Source of the DNA: Chloroflexota bacterium
GTDB lineage: Bacteria > Chloroflexota > Anaerolineae > Anaerolineales > Villigracilaceae
Assembly: GCA_021787595.1 (NCBI GenBank)
Contig: JAJYLQ010000004.1
Span: 62,001 to 126,000, forward strand
Reading direction: 5' to 3'
Length of the DNA stretch: 64,000 bases
Positions 15,677 through 23,787 of this stretch are shown here, one piece after another. Within the stretch, counting starts at the first letter, position 1, and each line of letters begins with the position of its first letter. The position numbers and the translations under genes are program-made. The notes below the pieces were generated by a model. That model had not been told where the DNA came from. It did no database searches and saw nothing but the letters and a program-made list of their open reading frames with translations.

Positions 15677-16239
15677 TCAATAATACTTCTCGATTCCTCC
15701 AAAGCCAAACTGCTTGTTCTTTTCTGTCGTCTTGATAAAGTAATTCAATCGCTTTTGAAATTCGGCTGGGCGGTTCCGCGCGCCGTCAATGAATGCAATC
15801 CGAATGCGCTTATAGGTTTCCGAGAAGTTTTGGAAATTTTTCCAGGCTTCCGTGTTGGCTTTGATTGCCTTCAAAATATCCGCAGGGATTTCGAACTTTT
15901 CTTCCGAAATATCGCCGAGCGCGGCAAGCACGTCTCTCATCACTTTGCCCTCGGCAATAAGTTTTCGTAATCGCTCCTTGTTCGCCTGCGAGTATCCGCT
16001 TTTGGGTTTGCGCGGCGAGAATCGCTGGGCATGGCTTTCTTCATCTATTTTCTTGACGTTGCTGTCAATCCAGCCGAAGCACAAAGCTTCTTCCACGGCG
16101 TCGTTATATTCGATGCGCAGCTTTCCGCTGGCCTTCTTGAATACACCAGCCAGATTTCTTTTTCGGTCTTGTAGTTCTTCTTCAGCCACTTTCGCCATTC
16201 GACCCGGTCTGTTGCGTATAAGGTTTTTGAGATTTCCAT
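15677..16239 (-). pseudogene. YdeI/OmpD-associated family protein, frameshifted
   Basis: The family N terminus (KTLYATDRVEWRKWLKKNYK ... EIWLVY) is encoded from ATG 16239 in one frame and the rest (KKASGKLRIEYNDAVEEALC, FGWIDSNVKKIDEESHAQRF, then a DUF1905-like C-terminal region ending GFGGIEKYY) in the next. The break is at about 16138-16145, in TATTCAAGAAG. One extra T would restore WLVYFKKASGK. So this is either a recent single-base deletion or an assembly error in an otherwise intact gene. YdeI proteins are implicated in envelope stress and peptide tolerance. It is the first gene of the accessory block. Confidence 0.8.
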
Positions 16240-16259
16240 CGTAATGACTCATTACATAT

Positions 16260-16380
16260 ACGTGGTTGCGAGGAAGGTGTTCTTTCTGATGACCGCGCAG
16301 TACGCCGCCTCTGGCAGGCAATCTCCCGGCACAAATGAGATTGCTTCGGGGATAAAGCGCCCCTCGCAACGAAATAAGAT
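16260..16380. repeat. Degenerate TTGCGAGG/GCAATCTC-type inverted repeat
   Basis: GGTTGCGAGG near 16262 and CCTCGCAACG near 16370 are inverted, with inner GCAATCTCCC and GAGATTGCTTC arms. The layout is that of the element at 52425-52574 (TTGCGA ... GCAATCT). It fills the gap between the YdeI-like gene and mgsA. Confidence 0.65.
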
Positions 16381-16418
16381 TACATTTCGCGGGCCTGTGG
16401 CAGAATTCGTGCCCATTT

Positions 16419-16916
16419 TCAGCTCGGAGATTTTTGCGCTTTATGCGCTGCCTCAGCCGCGGGAATCTTCCGCTTGCGGTAGCCGTCGTAATCCGGGACG
16501 AGGCGGTTGTACTCGCCGTCCATCAGCGGGGACGAGATCATAAAGTCGGCGGAGGCGCGGTTGCAGGCAATCGGGATGTTCCAGACGGCCGCCATCCGCA
16601 AAAGCGCCTTGACGTCGGGATCGTGAGGCATCGGTTCCAACGGGTCCCAGAAAAAGATCAGGAAATTGATTTCGTCATCCACGATCATCGCGCCGACCTG
16701 CTGGTCGCCGCCTAACGGGCCGCTCTGGAGCTTTGTGATTTTGAATCCAAGCTCGCGTTCGAGCATCTCGCCGGTTGTGCCGGTTGCATACACCTGGTGA
16801 TGCGCCAGCAGGTCGCGGTTGAATTTGGCCCACTCCACCAGGTCCTGTTTCTTGTTATCGTGGGCGACAAGCGCGATCTTTTTGTCGGGCTTCATTGCTA
16901 TTTTTTTCTGACCCAT
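16419..16916 (-). CDS. mgsA: Methylglyoxal synthase
   Basis: A 165-aa enzyme converting dihydroxyacetone phosphate to methylglyoxal and phosphate, the overflow bypass of lower glycolysis. Visible motifs are IALVAHDNKKQDLVEWA (Asp20), the phosphate loop GTTG (46-49), SGPLGGDQQVGAMI (65-78, Asp71 at the position of the catalytic Asp), DPLEPMPHDPDVKALLR and IPIACNRASADF. The N terminus is slightly longer than usual. ATG 16916 is preceded by AAAGGA 12 nt upstream; ATG 16895 is an alternative. A sigma-70 promoter lies upstream and overlaps that of the divergent permease gene. Confidence 0.94.
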   Translation of the reverse strand: MGQKKIAMKPDKKIALVAHDNKKQDLVEWAKFNRDLLAHHQVYATGTTGEMLERELGFKITKLQSGPLGGDQQVGAMIVDDEINFLIFFWDPLEPMPHDPDVKALLRMAAVWNIPIACNRASADFMISSPLMDGEYNRLVPDYDGYRKRKIPAAEAAHKAQKSPS

Positions 16917-16943
16917 AAGAATTTTGCGTCCTTTCTCCGAAAT

Positions 16944-16973
16944 AGTATAGCAGGTTATCGAGCGTATAATCAA
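16944..16973. promoter_or_regulatory. Overlapping divergent promoters of mgsA and the KimA-like gene
   Basis: Minus strand: TTGATT (16973-16968), 18-nt spacer, TATACT (16949-16944), for mgsA. Plus strand: TATAAT at 16965-16970, for the permease; its -35 is not clear. The plus -10 overlaps the minus -35, so the two promoters would compete. Confidence 0.55.
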
Positions 16974-16998
16974 GTTGACCAACGAGGAGCAGAGGCGC

Positions 16999-18843
16999 AT
17001 GTTCTCACATTTGAAGGATTGGATCATCGGCCCGGCTTTGCCGACATCCTCCGCCGGGCACAAACAGTTGAACAAAATCCGCGCGTTGGCGGCTTTCTCT
17101 CCCGACGCACTTTCTTCCATTGCGTATGCCAACCAGGAAATTTATCTCGGACTGATCATCGCGGGCAGCGCAGGTCTGGCTTATGCCTGGACAATTGGGC
17201 TGGCGATCATTGGACTGCTGGTGGTTGTGGCGCTTTCCTATTATCAAACCATTCACGGATACCCGACCGGCGGCGGATCATACATCGTGGCGCGATCCAA
17301 CCTCGGCACACTTCCCGGATTGGTCGCTGCGGCGGCTTTGCTGGTTGACTACATTCTCAACGCGGCGGTCAGCCTGACGGCAGGCGTGGCTGCCGTTGCC
17401 TCGGCCTTTCCGGGGCTTTGGCCCTACCGCGTTATGCTTTCGCTGTTTTTGCTGGCCGTCATCACTGTGATCAATTTACGCGGCCTGCGCGAGACCGGCA
17501 CCGTGATGGCCGTGCCGGTCTATCTGTTTCTGGTAACTTATCTCCCGATGCTGGCTTACGGCGCGGTGCGCCTTTGGATTGAAGGCCCGACTCCGCTCAC
17601 AGCGGCTGCCGTTCCCGCGGCTGTTTCGCCCCTGACTTTTTTCCTGATCCTGCATGCCTTCGCTACGGGCTGTACCGCCCTGACGGGCATCGAGGCGATC
17701 AGTAATGGCGTTCCGGCGTTCAAACCTCCGCAGGCGCGCAATGCCGGTCAAACCTTGATCGTGATGGCGTTGTTGATGGGCGCGCTTTTCGTGGGGAGCA
17801 TTGGATTGACGCAGTTCCTGGGTGTGGTTGCCGGTCCAAACGAGACGATTCTCTCCGCGTTGGCGCGGCGGCTGCTGGGCGATGGGTTTTTCTATTTTGT
17901 AATTCAATTCTCCACCTTGCTTATTTTGGCTGTGGCGGCCAACACCAGTTTTGCGGACTTTCCGCGCGTGGCAGCCATCGTGGCTGGTGACGGCTTTCTT
18001 CCCCGCCAGCTTCGCGGCCTTGGGGACAGGCTGGTCTTTACCAACGGCATCCTCGTGTTGTCCATTGCGGCCGGGGTTTTGATCGTATTCTTCGATGGCG
18101 ATACGCATGCTTTGATTCCATTATTTGCAATTGGCGCGTTCCTGGCTTTCACGCTATCACAGGCAGGCATGGTTTTGCATTGGTTCAGGGAAAAAGGCCG
18201 CGGCTGGATTGTCAAGGCGGCTTTCAACGGCGCGGGAGCTTTGGCAACCGGGACAACCGTTTTTGTCGTGGCAATCAGCAAGTTTTTGGAAGGCGCATGG
18301 ATCACCGTGCTGGTCATCCCGTTGATTGTGCTGGCGTTTCATCGCGTCCGCCGGCACTATGACCAGGTCAAAAGCCAGCTTTCCATGCATGGATTACCGC
18401 CGTCCCTGCGCCCCGTCAGCCCGGCACGCGTCGTGATCCCGATCTCAGGCGTGCATCGCGGCATGGTCAACGCGGTGAGGTTCGCGCAGTCCATTTCGTC
18501 AAATGTGACCGCGGTCTATGTCGAAATGGAACCCGGCTCCGGGTCCCGCGTGAACGAAGAATGGGAGGAGTGGTGGCCGGATGTCCCGCTGGTGGTTGTC
18601 CCTTCGCCGTATCGTTCGCTGATCGGTCCTTTGCTGGAATATCTGGAGAAGACCGACACGGAGAATAACGATGGGCAGTTAGCCGTCGTTGTGCTGCCCG
18701 AATTCGTTACCACGCGGTGGTGGCAGAATCTGCTTCATAACCAAACAGCGTTCCTATTGAAGGCGGCTTTGCTTTATGGGCGCCGCAAATCGGGATTGGA
18801 ACGCGTGGTGATTGATGTGCCGTACCATTTGCGAATGGGGTGA
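16999..18843 (+). CDS. KimA-like APC-superfamily permease (probable K+ or amino-acid importer)
   Basis: A 614-aa transporter with about twelve membrane segments and a soluble C-terminal region (about 470-614). The stretches SPDALSSIAYANQEIYLGLI and YQTIHGYPTGGGSYIVARSN resemble the YdaO/KimA branch of the APC superfamily, whose B. subtilis member is a high-affinity, c-di-AMP-inhibited potassium importer; the C-terminal domain binds the nucleotide there. Potassium as substrate is an inference. I chose ATG 16999 because GAGGAG (16984-16989) lies 9 nt upstream; TTG 16975 has no such site. It is divergent from mgsA, and K+ import and methylglyoxal detoxification are physiologically linked in other bacteria. 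Confidence 0.82.
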   Translation: MFSHLKDWIIGPALPTSSAGHKQLNKIRALAAFSPDALSSIAYANQEIYLGLIIAGSAGLAYAWTIGLAIIGLLVVVALSYYQTIHGYPTGGGSYIVARSNLGTLPGLVAAAALLVDYILNAAVSLTAGVAAVASAFPGLWPYRVMLSLFLLAVITVINLRGLRETGTVMAVPVYLFLVTYLPMLAYGAVRLWIEGPTPLTAAAVPAAVSPLTFFLILHAFATGCTALTGIEAISNGVPAFKPPQARNAGQTLIVMALLMGALFVGSIGLTQFLGVVAGPNETILSALARRLLGDGFFYFVIQFSTLLILAVAANTSFADFPRVAAIVAGDGFLPRQLRGLGDRLVFTNGILVLSIAAGVLIVFFDGDTHALIPLFAIGAFLAFTLSQAGMVLHWFREKGRGWIVKAAFNGAGALATGTTVFVVAISKFLEGAWITVLVIPLIVLAFHRVRRHYDQVKSQLSMHGLPPSLRPVSPARVVIPISGVHRGMVNAVRFAQSISSNVTAVYVEMEPGSGSRVNEEWEEWWPDVPLVVVPSPYRSLIGPLLEYLEKTDTENNDGQLAVVVLPEFVTTRWWQNLLHNQTAFLLKAALLYGRRKSGLERVVIDVPYHLRMG

Positions 18844-19030
18844 GAAAAAGTCAGTTGTAAAAAAACAGGAAAAGTTTTTTCGACCACAAAGGACGCCACC
18901 CTCATAAAGCAAAGGGCAGGCGGTCGTGAAGGCAAAAGGCTCGTAAAATAATCGCGTTCTCCCTTGTCTACTTTGTGTCCATGGTGTGTGATTTTTTTGC
19001 CTGCCAGGTCTGGAAAGGTCTGAATCAAGT

Positions 19031-19072
19031 TTGGTGATTCTCGCGGGAAGAAGTATAATAGAACGCACGTTC
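19031..19072 (+). promoter_or_regulatory. uvrB promoter with SOS-type (LexA/DinR) box
   Basis: TTGGTG (19031-19036), 17-nt spacer, TATAAT (19054-19059), then GAACGCACGTTC (19061-19072), a perfect match to the Gram-positive-type GAAC-N4-GTTC LexA site. The box covers the transcription start and would block initiation until DNA damage. uvrB is a standard SOS target. The rest of 18844-19091 holds no gene. Confidence 0.8.
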
Positions 19073-19091
19073 TTTACAGAAAAGAGTCCCA

Positions 19092-21143
19092 ATGACATTC
19101 GAACTACGCGCTCCATTTCAACCAACCGGCGATCAGCCGGAAGCGATTGCCCAGCTTGTAGACGGCGTCCGCAAGGGGATGAAGAATCAAGTTTTGCTCG
19201 GCGCGACCGGAACAGGCAAGACATTTACGGTTGCCTCCGTCATCGAACAATTGCAGATGCCCGCGCTCATCATGGCGCACAACAAGACCCTCGCCGCGCA
19301 ACTTTATGCCGAATTCAAAGAGTTCTTTCCTGAAAACGCGGTGGAGTATTTTGTTTCCTATTATGATTACTATCAACCGGAAGCCTACGTTCCACGGCAC
19401 GACCTGTATATTGAAAAGGAAACCGAGATCAACGAAGAAATCGAGCGCCTGCGATTGGCGGCAACAGCCTCCCTGGTTTCGCGGAAAGATGTGATTGTTG
19501 TTGCATCGGTTTCCTGTATTTATGGTTTGGGCAGCCCGGAGGAATTTGGCAAGGGGACGGTCGTCCTGCAGATCGGTCGGTTGTATCGGCGCAACGCGTT
19601 GATCCGTCAACTGGTCGAATCGCAATATCAGCGCAACGACATGGAATTGCGCCCGGGCACGTTCCGCGTGCGCGGCGACACATTGGAGATCGTCCCGGCG
19701 TATGAAGACAAACGCGGATTCCGCATCACGTTCTTCGGCGATGAGGTGGAACGCATGATACAGTTCAACCCGTTGACCGGCGAAATCTTCGATGAGCCGG
19801 ACGAGATTTCCATTTTTCCGGCGAAGCAATATCTGACCGATGCTGATCGTACGAAGGAGGCCATTGCTGACATCGAGAAGGAGCTCGAAGAACGGATGGC
19901 GTTGTTCAAGTCCGAGGGCAAATTGATCGAAGCCCAGCGCATCGAGCAGCGCACGCGCTATGATCTCGAAATGCTCAAGGAAGTCGGCTATTGCTCCGGC
20001 ATCGAAAATTATTCGCGCCACCTGGACCGCCGCGCGCCGGGCACGCATCCGTGGACGATGATTGATTTTTTGCCAAGCGATTATTTGCTCATCATTGATG
20101 AAAGTCACATGACCGTCCCGCAAATCCGCGGCATGTACAACGGCGACCGCTCGCGCAAAGAAACACTCGTCGAATACGGATTCCGGCTGCCGAGCGCCGT
20201 GGACAATCGTCCGCTCAAGTTCGATGAGTTCGAACAGCGCATGGGATATACAATTTACACTTCCGCCACGCCGGGGCCGTACGAGATGGGACGCGCCGAA
20301 CAGGTCGCAGAGCAGATCATCCGCCCAACCGGTCTCGTTGATCCAGAGGTGGAAGTCCGGCCAATTGCCGGGCAGGTGGATAACCTGATTGGCGAGATCC
20401 GGCAGCGGGTCGAGGCCGGCGAGCGCGTTTTGGTCACGACGCTGACGAAGCGCATGGCGGAAGATTTATCCGATTACCTGATGGAGCTTGGCATCAAAGT
20501 CCATTATCTGCATTCGGAAGTGGAAACGCTCGAGCGCGTCGGCATCCTGCGCGATTTGCGGCTCGGCGTCTTCGATGTGATTGTTGGAATCAATCTGCTG
20601 CGCGAAGGGCTTGACTTGCCGGAAGTTTCCCTCGTTGCGATCCTGGATGCGGACAAGGAGGGCTTTCTCCGCTCCGAAACGGCGCTGATCCAGACGATTG
20701 GCCGGGCCGCGCGGCATGTGAACGGGCGCGTCATCATGTACGCCGATCACGTCACCGACTCGATGAACGCGGCCATCACCGAAACAAATCGCCGCCGCGC
20801 CAAACAGTTGAACTACAACCAGGATCATGGCATCACGCCGGTCAGTATTCATAAAGCGATCCGCGATCTTACCGATCAATTATCGGGCGAAGGGAAGGAG
20901 CGGGCGATGGCTGTCGGCGAGGAGAAAGCTGCGTATCGTACAAAGCACGATAAGACCTCGCGAGGCGAATTGGAGAAGATCATCCACGAGATGGAAAAGC
21001 AGATGAAAGAAGCCGCGAAGAATTTGGAGTTCGAGAAGGCCGCCGCGCTGCGCGACGAAATGTATGAATTGAAAGCGATCCTGGCTGATGAAGCTGATTT
21101 GAAACCGTGGGAGCGAATCAAATTGCTGGCGGGAGAGGAATAG
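19092..21143 (+). CDS. uvrB: Excinuclease ABC subunit B
   Basis: A 683-aa damage-verification helicase of nucleotide excision repair. Walker A is GATGTGKT (37-44), the beta-hairpin segment is [15 protein letters not shown], the DEAD-like box is IIDESH, the helicase motifs include TSATPGPYE and [12 protein letters not shown], and the C-terminal UVR domain ([20 protein letters not shown]) contacts UvrC. Full length. The gene stands alone behind an SOS-type box and is followed by a bidirectional terminator. Mfd, its functional partner, is encoded 6.5 kb upstream. Confidence 0.98.
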   Translation: MTFELRAPFQPTGDQPEAIAQLVDGVRKGMKNQVLLGATGTGKTFTVASVIEQLQMPALIMAHNKTLAAQLYAEFKEFFPENAVEYFVSYYDYYQPEAYVPRHDLYIEKETEINEEIERLRLAATASLVSRKDVIVVASVSCIYGLGSPEEFGKGTVVLQIGRLYRRNALIRQLVESQYQRNDMELRPGTFRVRGDTLEIVPAYEDKRGFRITFFGDEVERMIQFNPLTGEIFDEPDEISIFPAKQYLTDADRTKEAIADIEKELEERMALFKSEGKLIEAQRIEQRTRYDLEMLKEVGYCSGIENYSRHLDRRAPGTHPWTMIDFLPSDYLLIIDESHMTVPQIRGMYNGDRSRKETLVEYGFRLPSAVDNRPLKFDEFEQRMGYTIYTSATPGPYEMGRAEQVAEQIIRPTGLVDPEVEVRPIAGQVDNLIGEIRQRVEAGERVLVTTLTKRMAEDLSDYLMELGIKVHYLHSEVETLERVGILRDLRLGVFDVIVGINLLREGLDLPEVSLVAILDADKEGFLRSETALIQTIGRAARHVNGRVIMYADHVTDSMNAAITETNRRRAKQLNYNQDHGITPVSIHKAIRDLTDQLSGEGKERAMAVGEEKAAYRTKHDKTSRGELEKIIHEMEKQMKEAAKNLEFEKAAALRDEMYELKAILADEADLKPWERIKLLAGEE

Positions 21144-21161
21144 GAAACGGCGATTTTAATG

Positions 21162-21194
21162 ACGAGGCCTGCCGAAGCAGGCCTCGTTTGATTC
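21162..21194. terminator. Terminator between uvrB and the hemerythrin gene
   Basis: ACGAGGCCTGC-CGAA-GCAGGCCTCGT is a perfect 11-bp stem with a 4-nt loop followed by TTGATTCTT. The two genes converge, and the hairpin lies at the 3' end of both. Confidence 0.88.
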
Positions 21195-21620
21195 TTACGT
21201 GGGACCTGGTGTTGGATGGATGCAATGATACAGCTTGGAGTCGACGGCGAGGATGTGATTGTAGATCCAATCCGCGAGATCGGTGTACATATCAAAAGCC
21301 AGGTCTGCAACCTGATCCAGCGCGGCAAACTCCTTTTCGTATCTCTCGAAGTTTTGGACGAAGACCGCGTGCGCCTTTTTGTTCTTGTCTGCCACCGGGC
21401 AGTGATATTTTCCCATGCACTCTTCTTCACGGGCAAAATGCCAGCTTGCGTAGAACTTCAGCGCGGAAATTATATTGCCTATATTGTCCTTGTCTGCTCC
21501 GCCTTCAACGGCGTCGGCCAGCTCGTTAAACGTGTTGATCAGCACCCGGTGCTGATCGTCTATGCCGGGGTCGCCTGTGCTCAACGCGTTGTCCCAAACG
21601 ATTCTGTTTAGTCTCTGCAT
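21195..21620 (-). CDS. Bacteriohemerythrin-like protein with one ligand substituted
   Basis: A 141-aa four-helix protein that should hold a non-heme di-iron site for O2 or iron. The fold markers are clear: VWDNALSTGDPGIDDQHRVL at the start, WHFAREEECM, and WIYNHILAVD. Expected ligands His24, His61, Glu65, His84, His122 and Asp127 are present. The His that should precede His84 by four residues is Asn80 (NKKAH instead of HxxxH). His73 nearby could substitute. Oxygen sensing or storage is the family role; with six of seven ligands, activity is uncertain. It is monocistronic. Confidence 0.85.
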   Translation of the reverse strand: MQRLNRIVWDNALSTGDPGIDDQHRVLINTFNELADAVEGGADKDNIGNIISALKFYASWHFAREEECMGKYHCPVADKNKKAHAVFVQNFERYEKEFAALDQVADLAFDMYTDLADWIYNHILAVDSKLYHCIHPTPGPT

Positions 21621-21977
21621 TTCGATTCCTGTGAGCGTTTTGCGGCATCATTATACGACTTTTCCCTGCCCCAATAGGAATTGCCGTGATTCGGCATACG
21701 GATGACGCGGGTCAACGCGGATTTTTCCGTGAAGTCCGCGTAATCCGCCGTCCGCCCCGATGCACTTGCGGGGTATACAAAATGATAATCACGGCGATTT
21801 CCAGCCAGAGAGACAAATTGCATTTCACGGATGAATCTTCCGTCCGGGAAGTACATGGAGGTTTTCTTTCGATAACCTTTTCTTGTTCTACATACAATCT
21901 TTATATTTGCACAGTATTCTTTGTGTGTAAAAACCAGCAGGAAATTTCTGCTGAGAACACATAAAGGAGTATGAACG
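21621..21977. other. Intergenic region, no gene seen
   Basis: It separates the divergent hemerythrin gene and the small secreted-protein gene. It holds a patch of GCGGAT/ATCCGC words (about 21700-21765: CAACGCGGATTTTTCCGTG, GTCCGCGTAATCCGCC) that looks like a decayed repeat, then an AT-rich stretch (21870-21960) that should carry the promoter of the downstream gene. I see no clear -35/-10 pair. Confidence 0.5.
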
Positions 21978-22451
21978 ATGAACAAGACTGTTTTGATGGC
22001 TGTGTTGCTGCTGGCCGCACTGAGCGTTGTGGGAGTGGGTGCTGCCTCTGCTCAAGGCATTGGAAGCCGTGGACCAATGGTCTCCACCGGCGGAGGCCCA
22101 TTGCATGACTACGTTGTCCAGGCCGATGCGGATGCGTTGAAGCTGACCGCGGATGCGCTGGAGTCCCGCCTTGCGAACGGCGAGACGGTGTACCAGATCG
22201 CGCTCTCGCAGGGGATTCCTGCGGATCAAATCCCGACCCTTTTGGCGGGCGCGCGCTCGAAGGCTTTGGACGCAGTTGCGGCCGCCGGCGCCATCACCGC
22301 CGATCAGGCTGCGTGGATGAACTCGCGCGGCTTGGGTCAAGGCGGGTACGGCTACGGAATGGGCGCGGGCGTTGGCCCGTGCTATGGAACCGGTCAACCC
22401 ATTGGGCCTGGCATGATGCGGGGTGGGCGCTGGGACCAGTCCAATCCATAA
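21978..22451 (+). CDS. Small secreted protein with Gly/Met-rich tail
   Basis: A 157-aa protein. It has a signal peptide (1-25, cleavage after ASAQ), an Ala/Asp-rich helical middle (about 45-115: DALKLTADALESRLANGETVYQI and AGAITADQAAWM, which resemble paired helices) and a tail of Gly, Tyr and Met (GQGGYGYGMGAGVGP). ATAAAGGAG lies 7 nt before the ATG. Similar short exported proteins with a repeated helix and Gly-rich tail are common in this kind of genome; their role is unknown. A good terminator follows, so it is a single-gene unit. Confidence 0.72.
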   Translation: MNKTVLMAVLLLAALSVVGVGAASAQGIGSRGPMVSTGGGPLHDYVVQADADALKLTADALESRLANGETVYQIALSQGIPADQIPTLLAGARSKALDAVAAAGAITADQAAWMNSRGLGQGGYGYGMGAGVGPCYGTGQPIGPGMMRGGRWDQSNP

Positions 22452-22468
22452 TCGCTAATCGGATGAAT

Positions 22469-22508
22469 CAAAAAGGTCTGAGTTGTGAAAACAGCCAGAC
22501 CTTTTTGA
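22469..22508 (+). terminator. Rho-independent terminator after the small secreted-protein gene
   Basis: AAAAAGGTCTG pairs with CAGACCTTTTT (22496-22506) around a 15-nt loop. The A-rich/T-rich ends make it functional on both strands, and it also lies 13 bp after the end of the convergent VIT1-like gene. Confidence 0.85.
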
Positions 22509-22520
22509 TTTGAAACCCAT

Positions 22521-23690
22521 CTACTTTACAACCGGGCCAAACGCGAGGCCTAATCCGTAAGTGATGAGCGCCTCGCCAAGCCCGACGATGGTCATCTCTG
22601 CGCCGCTCTTCCACGGACTTAGCCCGGTCACGACGGTTTTCGACGCGCCGATCAAAAAGTGAGCCAGTGTGCTGATTGCAAACGATGCGATGATTGCGGG
22701 ATAGCCCTCGGTGAAGAAGAATGGCACGATCGGGATGAACGCACCAGCGGCTGTCGAGAGTGTGGCTGACAGCGCAGCAACCCACGGATTGGGAAATGAT
22801 TGCTCGGCCAATCCCAGCTCTTCGCTTCCCAGTGTTTTGAGCGCCGACTCAGGCTGAGCGATCAAACGCGCGGCCAATGTTTTTGCTTCGTCTTCCGGCA
22901 CGCCTTTGAGCTGATAGAAAAGCGCCAGCTCTTCCTCTTCCTCTTCAGGATGGATTTCGAGTTCCTGGCGTTCGCGCCGAATCTCGGCTTCCTGCATCTC
23001 ACGTTCGGCTTTGGTTGCAAGATACGCGCCGGAGCCCATGGATAAAGCCGAGGCCATTATGCCGGCCAGTCCGGCAATCAAAACAGCGGGGCCGCCTGCG
23101 GTCGCGCCGGCGACGCCCGAAACGATTCCGAAGACGGAACCTAAACCGTCATTGGCTCCATAAATGGCCTGACCGATCCAGCCGCCGCCCTGGCGATGCC
23201 AGCTCTCGCGGTGGAGAATCGTGTCCAGCATGGCCTGCGGGCCGCGCGGAGCGGTCGTTGCAGAGCCGGACGTTTTCTGCATCGCGCCGGTATGCACTGA
23301 TTCGTCATGTAAAACCGAACGGATTTCCGTCTGAACTTCTTCGGTTGGCGCGAGTTGTGCGAGTGCCGCATACATTTCTGTGTCTGAATCTTCGGCGCTT
23401 TCGATGCGCTTCAACGCGTTATCGGTGCCGCTCTGCACCAATACCCAGCGCCAGATCCGCTCGCGCAGTGATTCGTGATCGGGCGGCACGCCTGCGCCAA
23501 GCTCCTTGAGACGCGCCCTCCATCGTTCGGCATGACCCGCCTCCGTCTCGGCCAGGCCGATCAACGCTTTTCGCCGCGACTCGTTCGATTCGCGTTGGGC
23601 CAGCGCGTAATAAATTCTCCGGCTTGCCTGCTCCTTTCGCAAGGCTTCTTTCAATCCATTGATGAATTTTGTTCGATCCTGTGTATTCAA
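22521..23690 (-). CDS. Ferritin-like domain fused to VIT1/CCC1 Fe/Mn transporter (MbfA-like)
   Basis: A 389-aa protein. Residues 8-145 are an erythrin/ferritin-like helical domain with paired acidic and His ligands (EQASRRIYYALAQRE, LAETEAGHAERWRARL, HDESVHTGAM). Residues 160-389 are a VIT1/CCC1 transporter with about five membrane spans (IYGANDGLGSVFGIVSGVAG is diagnostic) and a cytoplasmic Glu-rich linker. MbfA proteins of this design export iron or manganese when the cell is overloaded. The start TTG 23690 is backed by GAGGAGG 6 nt upstream. It is the distal gene of the Mn/Fe operon, 97 bp after usp, where an exporter would balance the NRAMP importer. Confidence 0.88.
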   Translation of the reverse strand: MNTQDRTKFINGLKEALRKEQASRRIYYALAQRESNESRRKALIGLAETEAGHAERWRARLKELGAGVPPDHESLRERIWRWVLVQSGTDNALKRIESAEDSDTEMYAALAQLAPTEEVQTEIRSVLHDESVHTGAMQKTSGSATTAPRGPQAMLDTILHRESWHRQGGGWIGQAIYGANDGLGSVFGIVSGVAGATAGGPAVLIAGLAGIMASALSMGSGAYLATKAEREMQEAEIRRERQELEIHPEEEEEELALFYQLKGVPEDEAKTLAARLIAQPESALKTLGSEELGLAEQSFPNPWVAALSATLSTAAGAFIPIVPFFFTEGYPAIIASFAISTLAHFLIGASKTVVTGLSPWKSGAEMTIVGLGEALITYGLGLAFGPVVK

Positions 23691-23787
23691 GGCAGCCTCC
23701 TCACGCAGTTTGCAGTACCATCGTTCATTTTCCCTGTTTGCTTGTTTTGAGACATAGCTCCCGGAATTTATGCTTTGAGCGACGCGG

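Noticed and set aside
19104-20123. 339-codon open frame opposite uvrB
   Set aside because: Fully antisense to conserved UvrB codons, with no recognisable domain or ribosome site.
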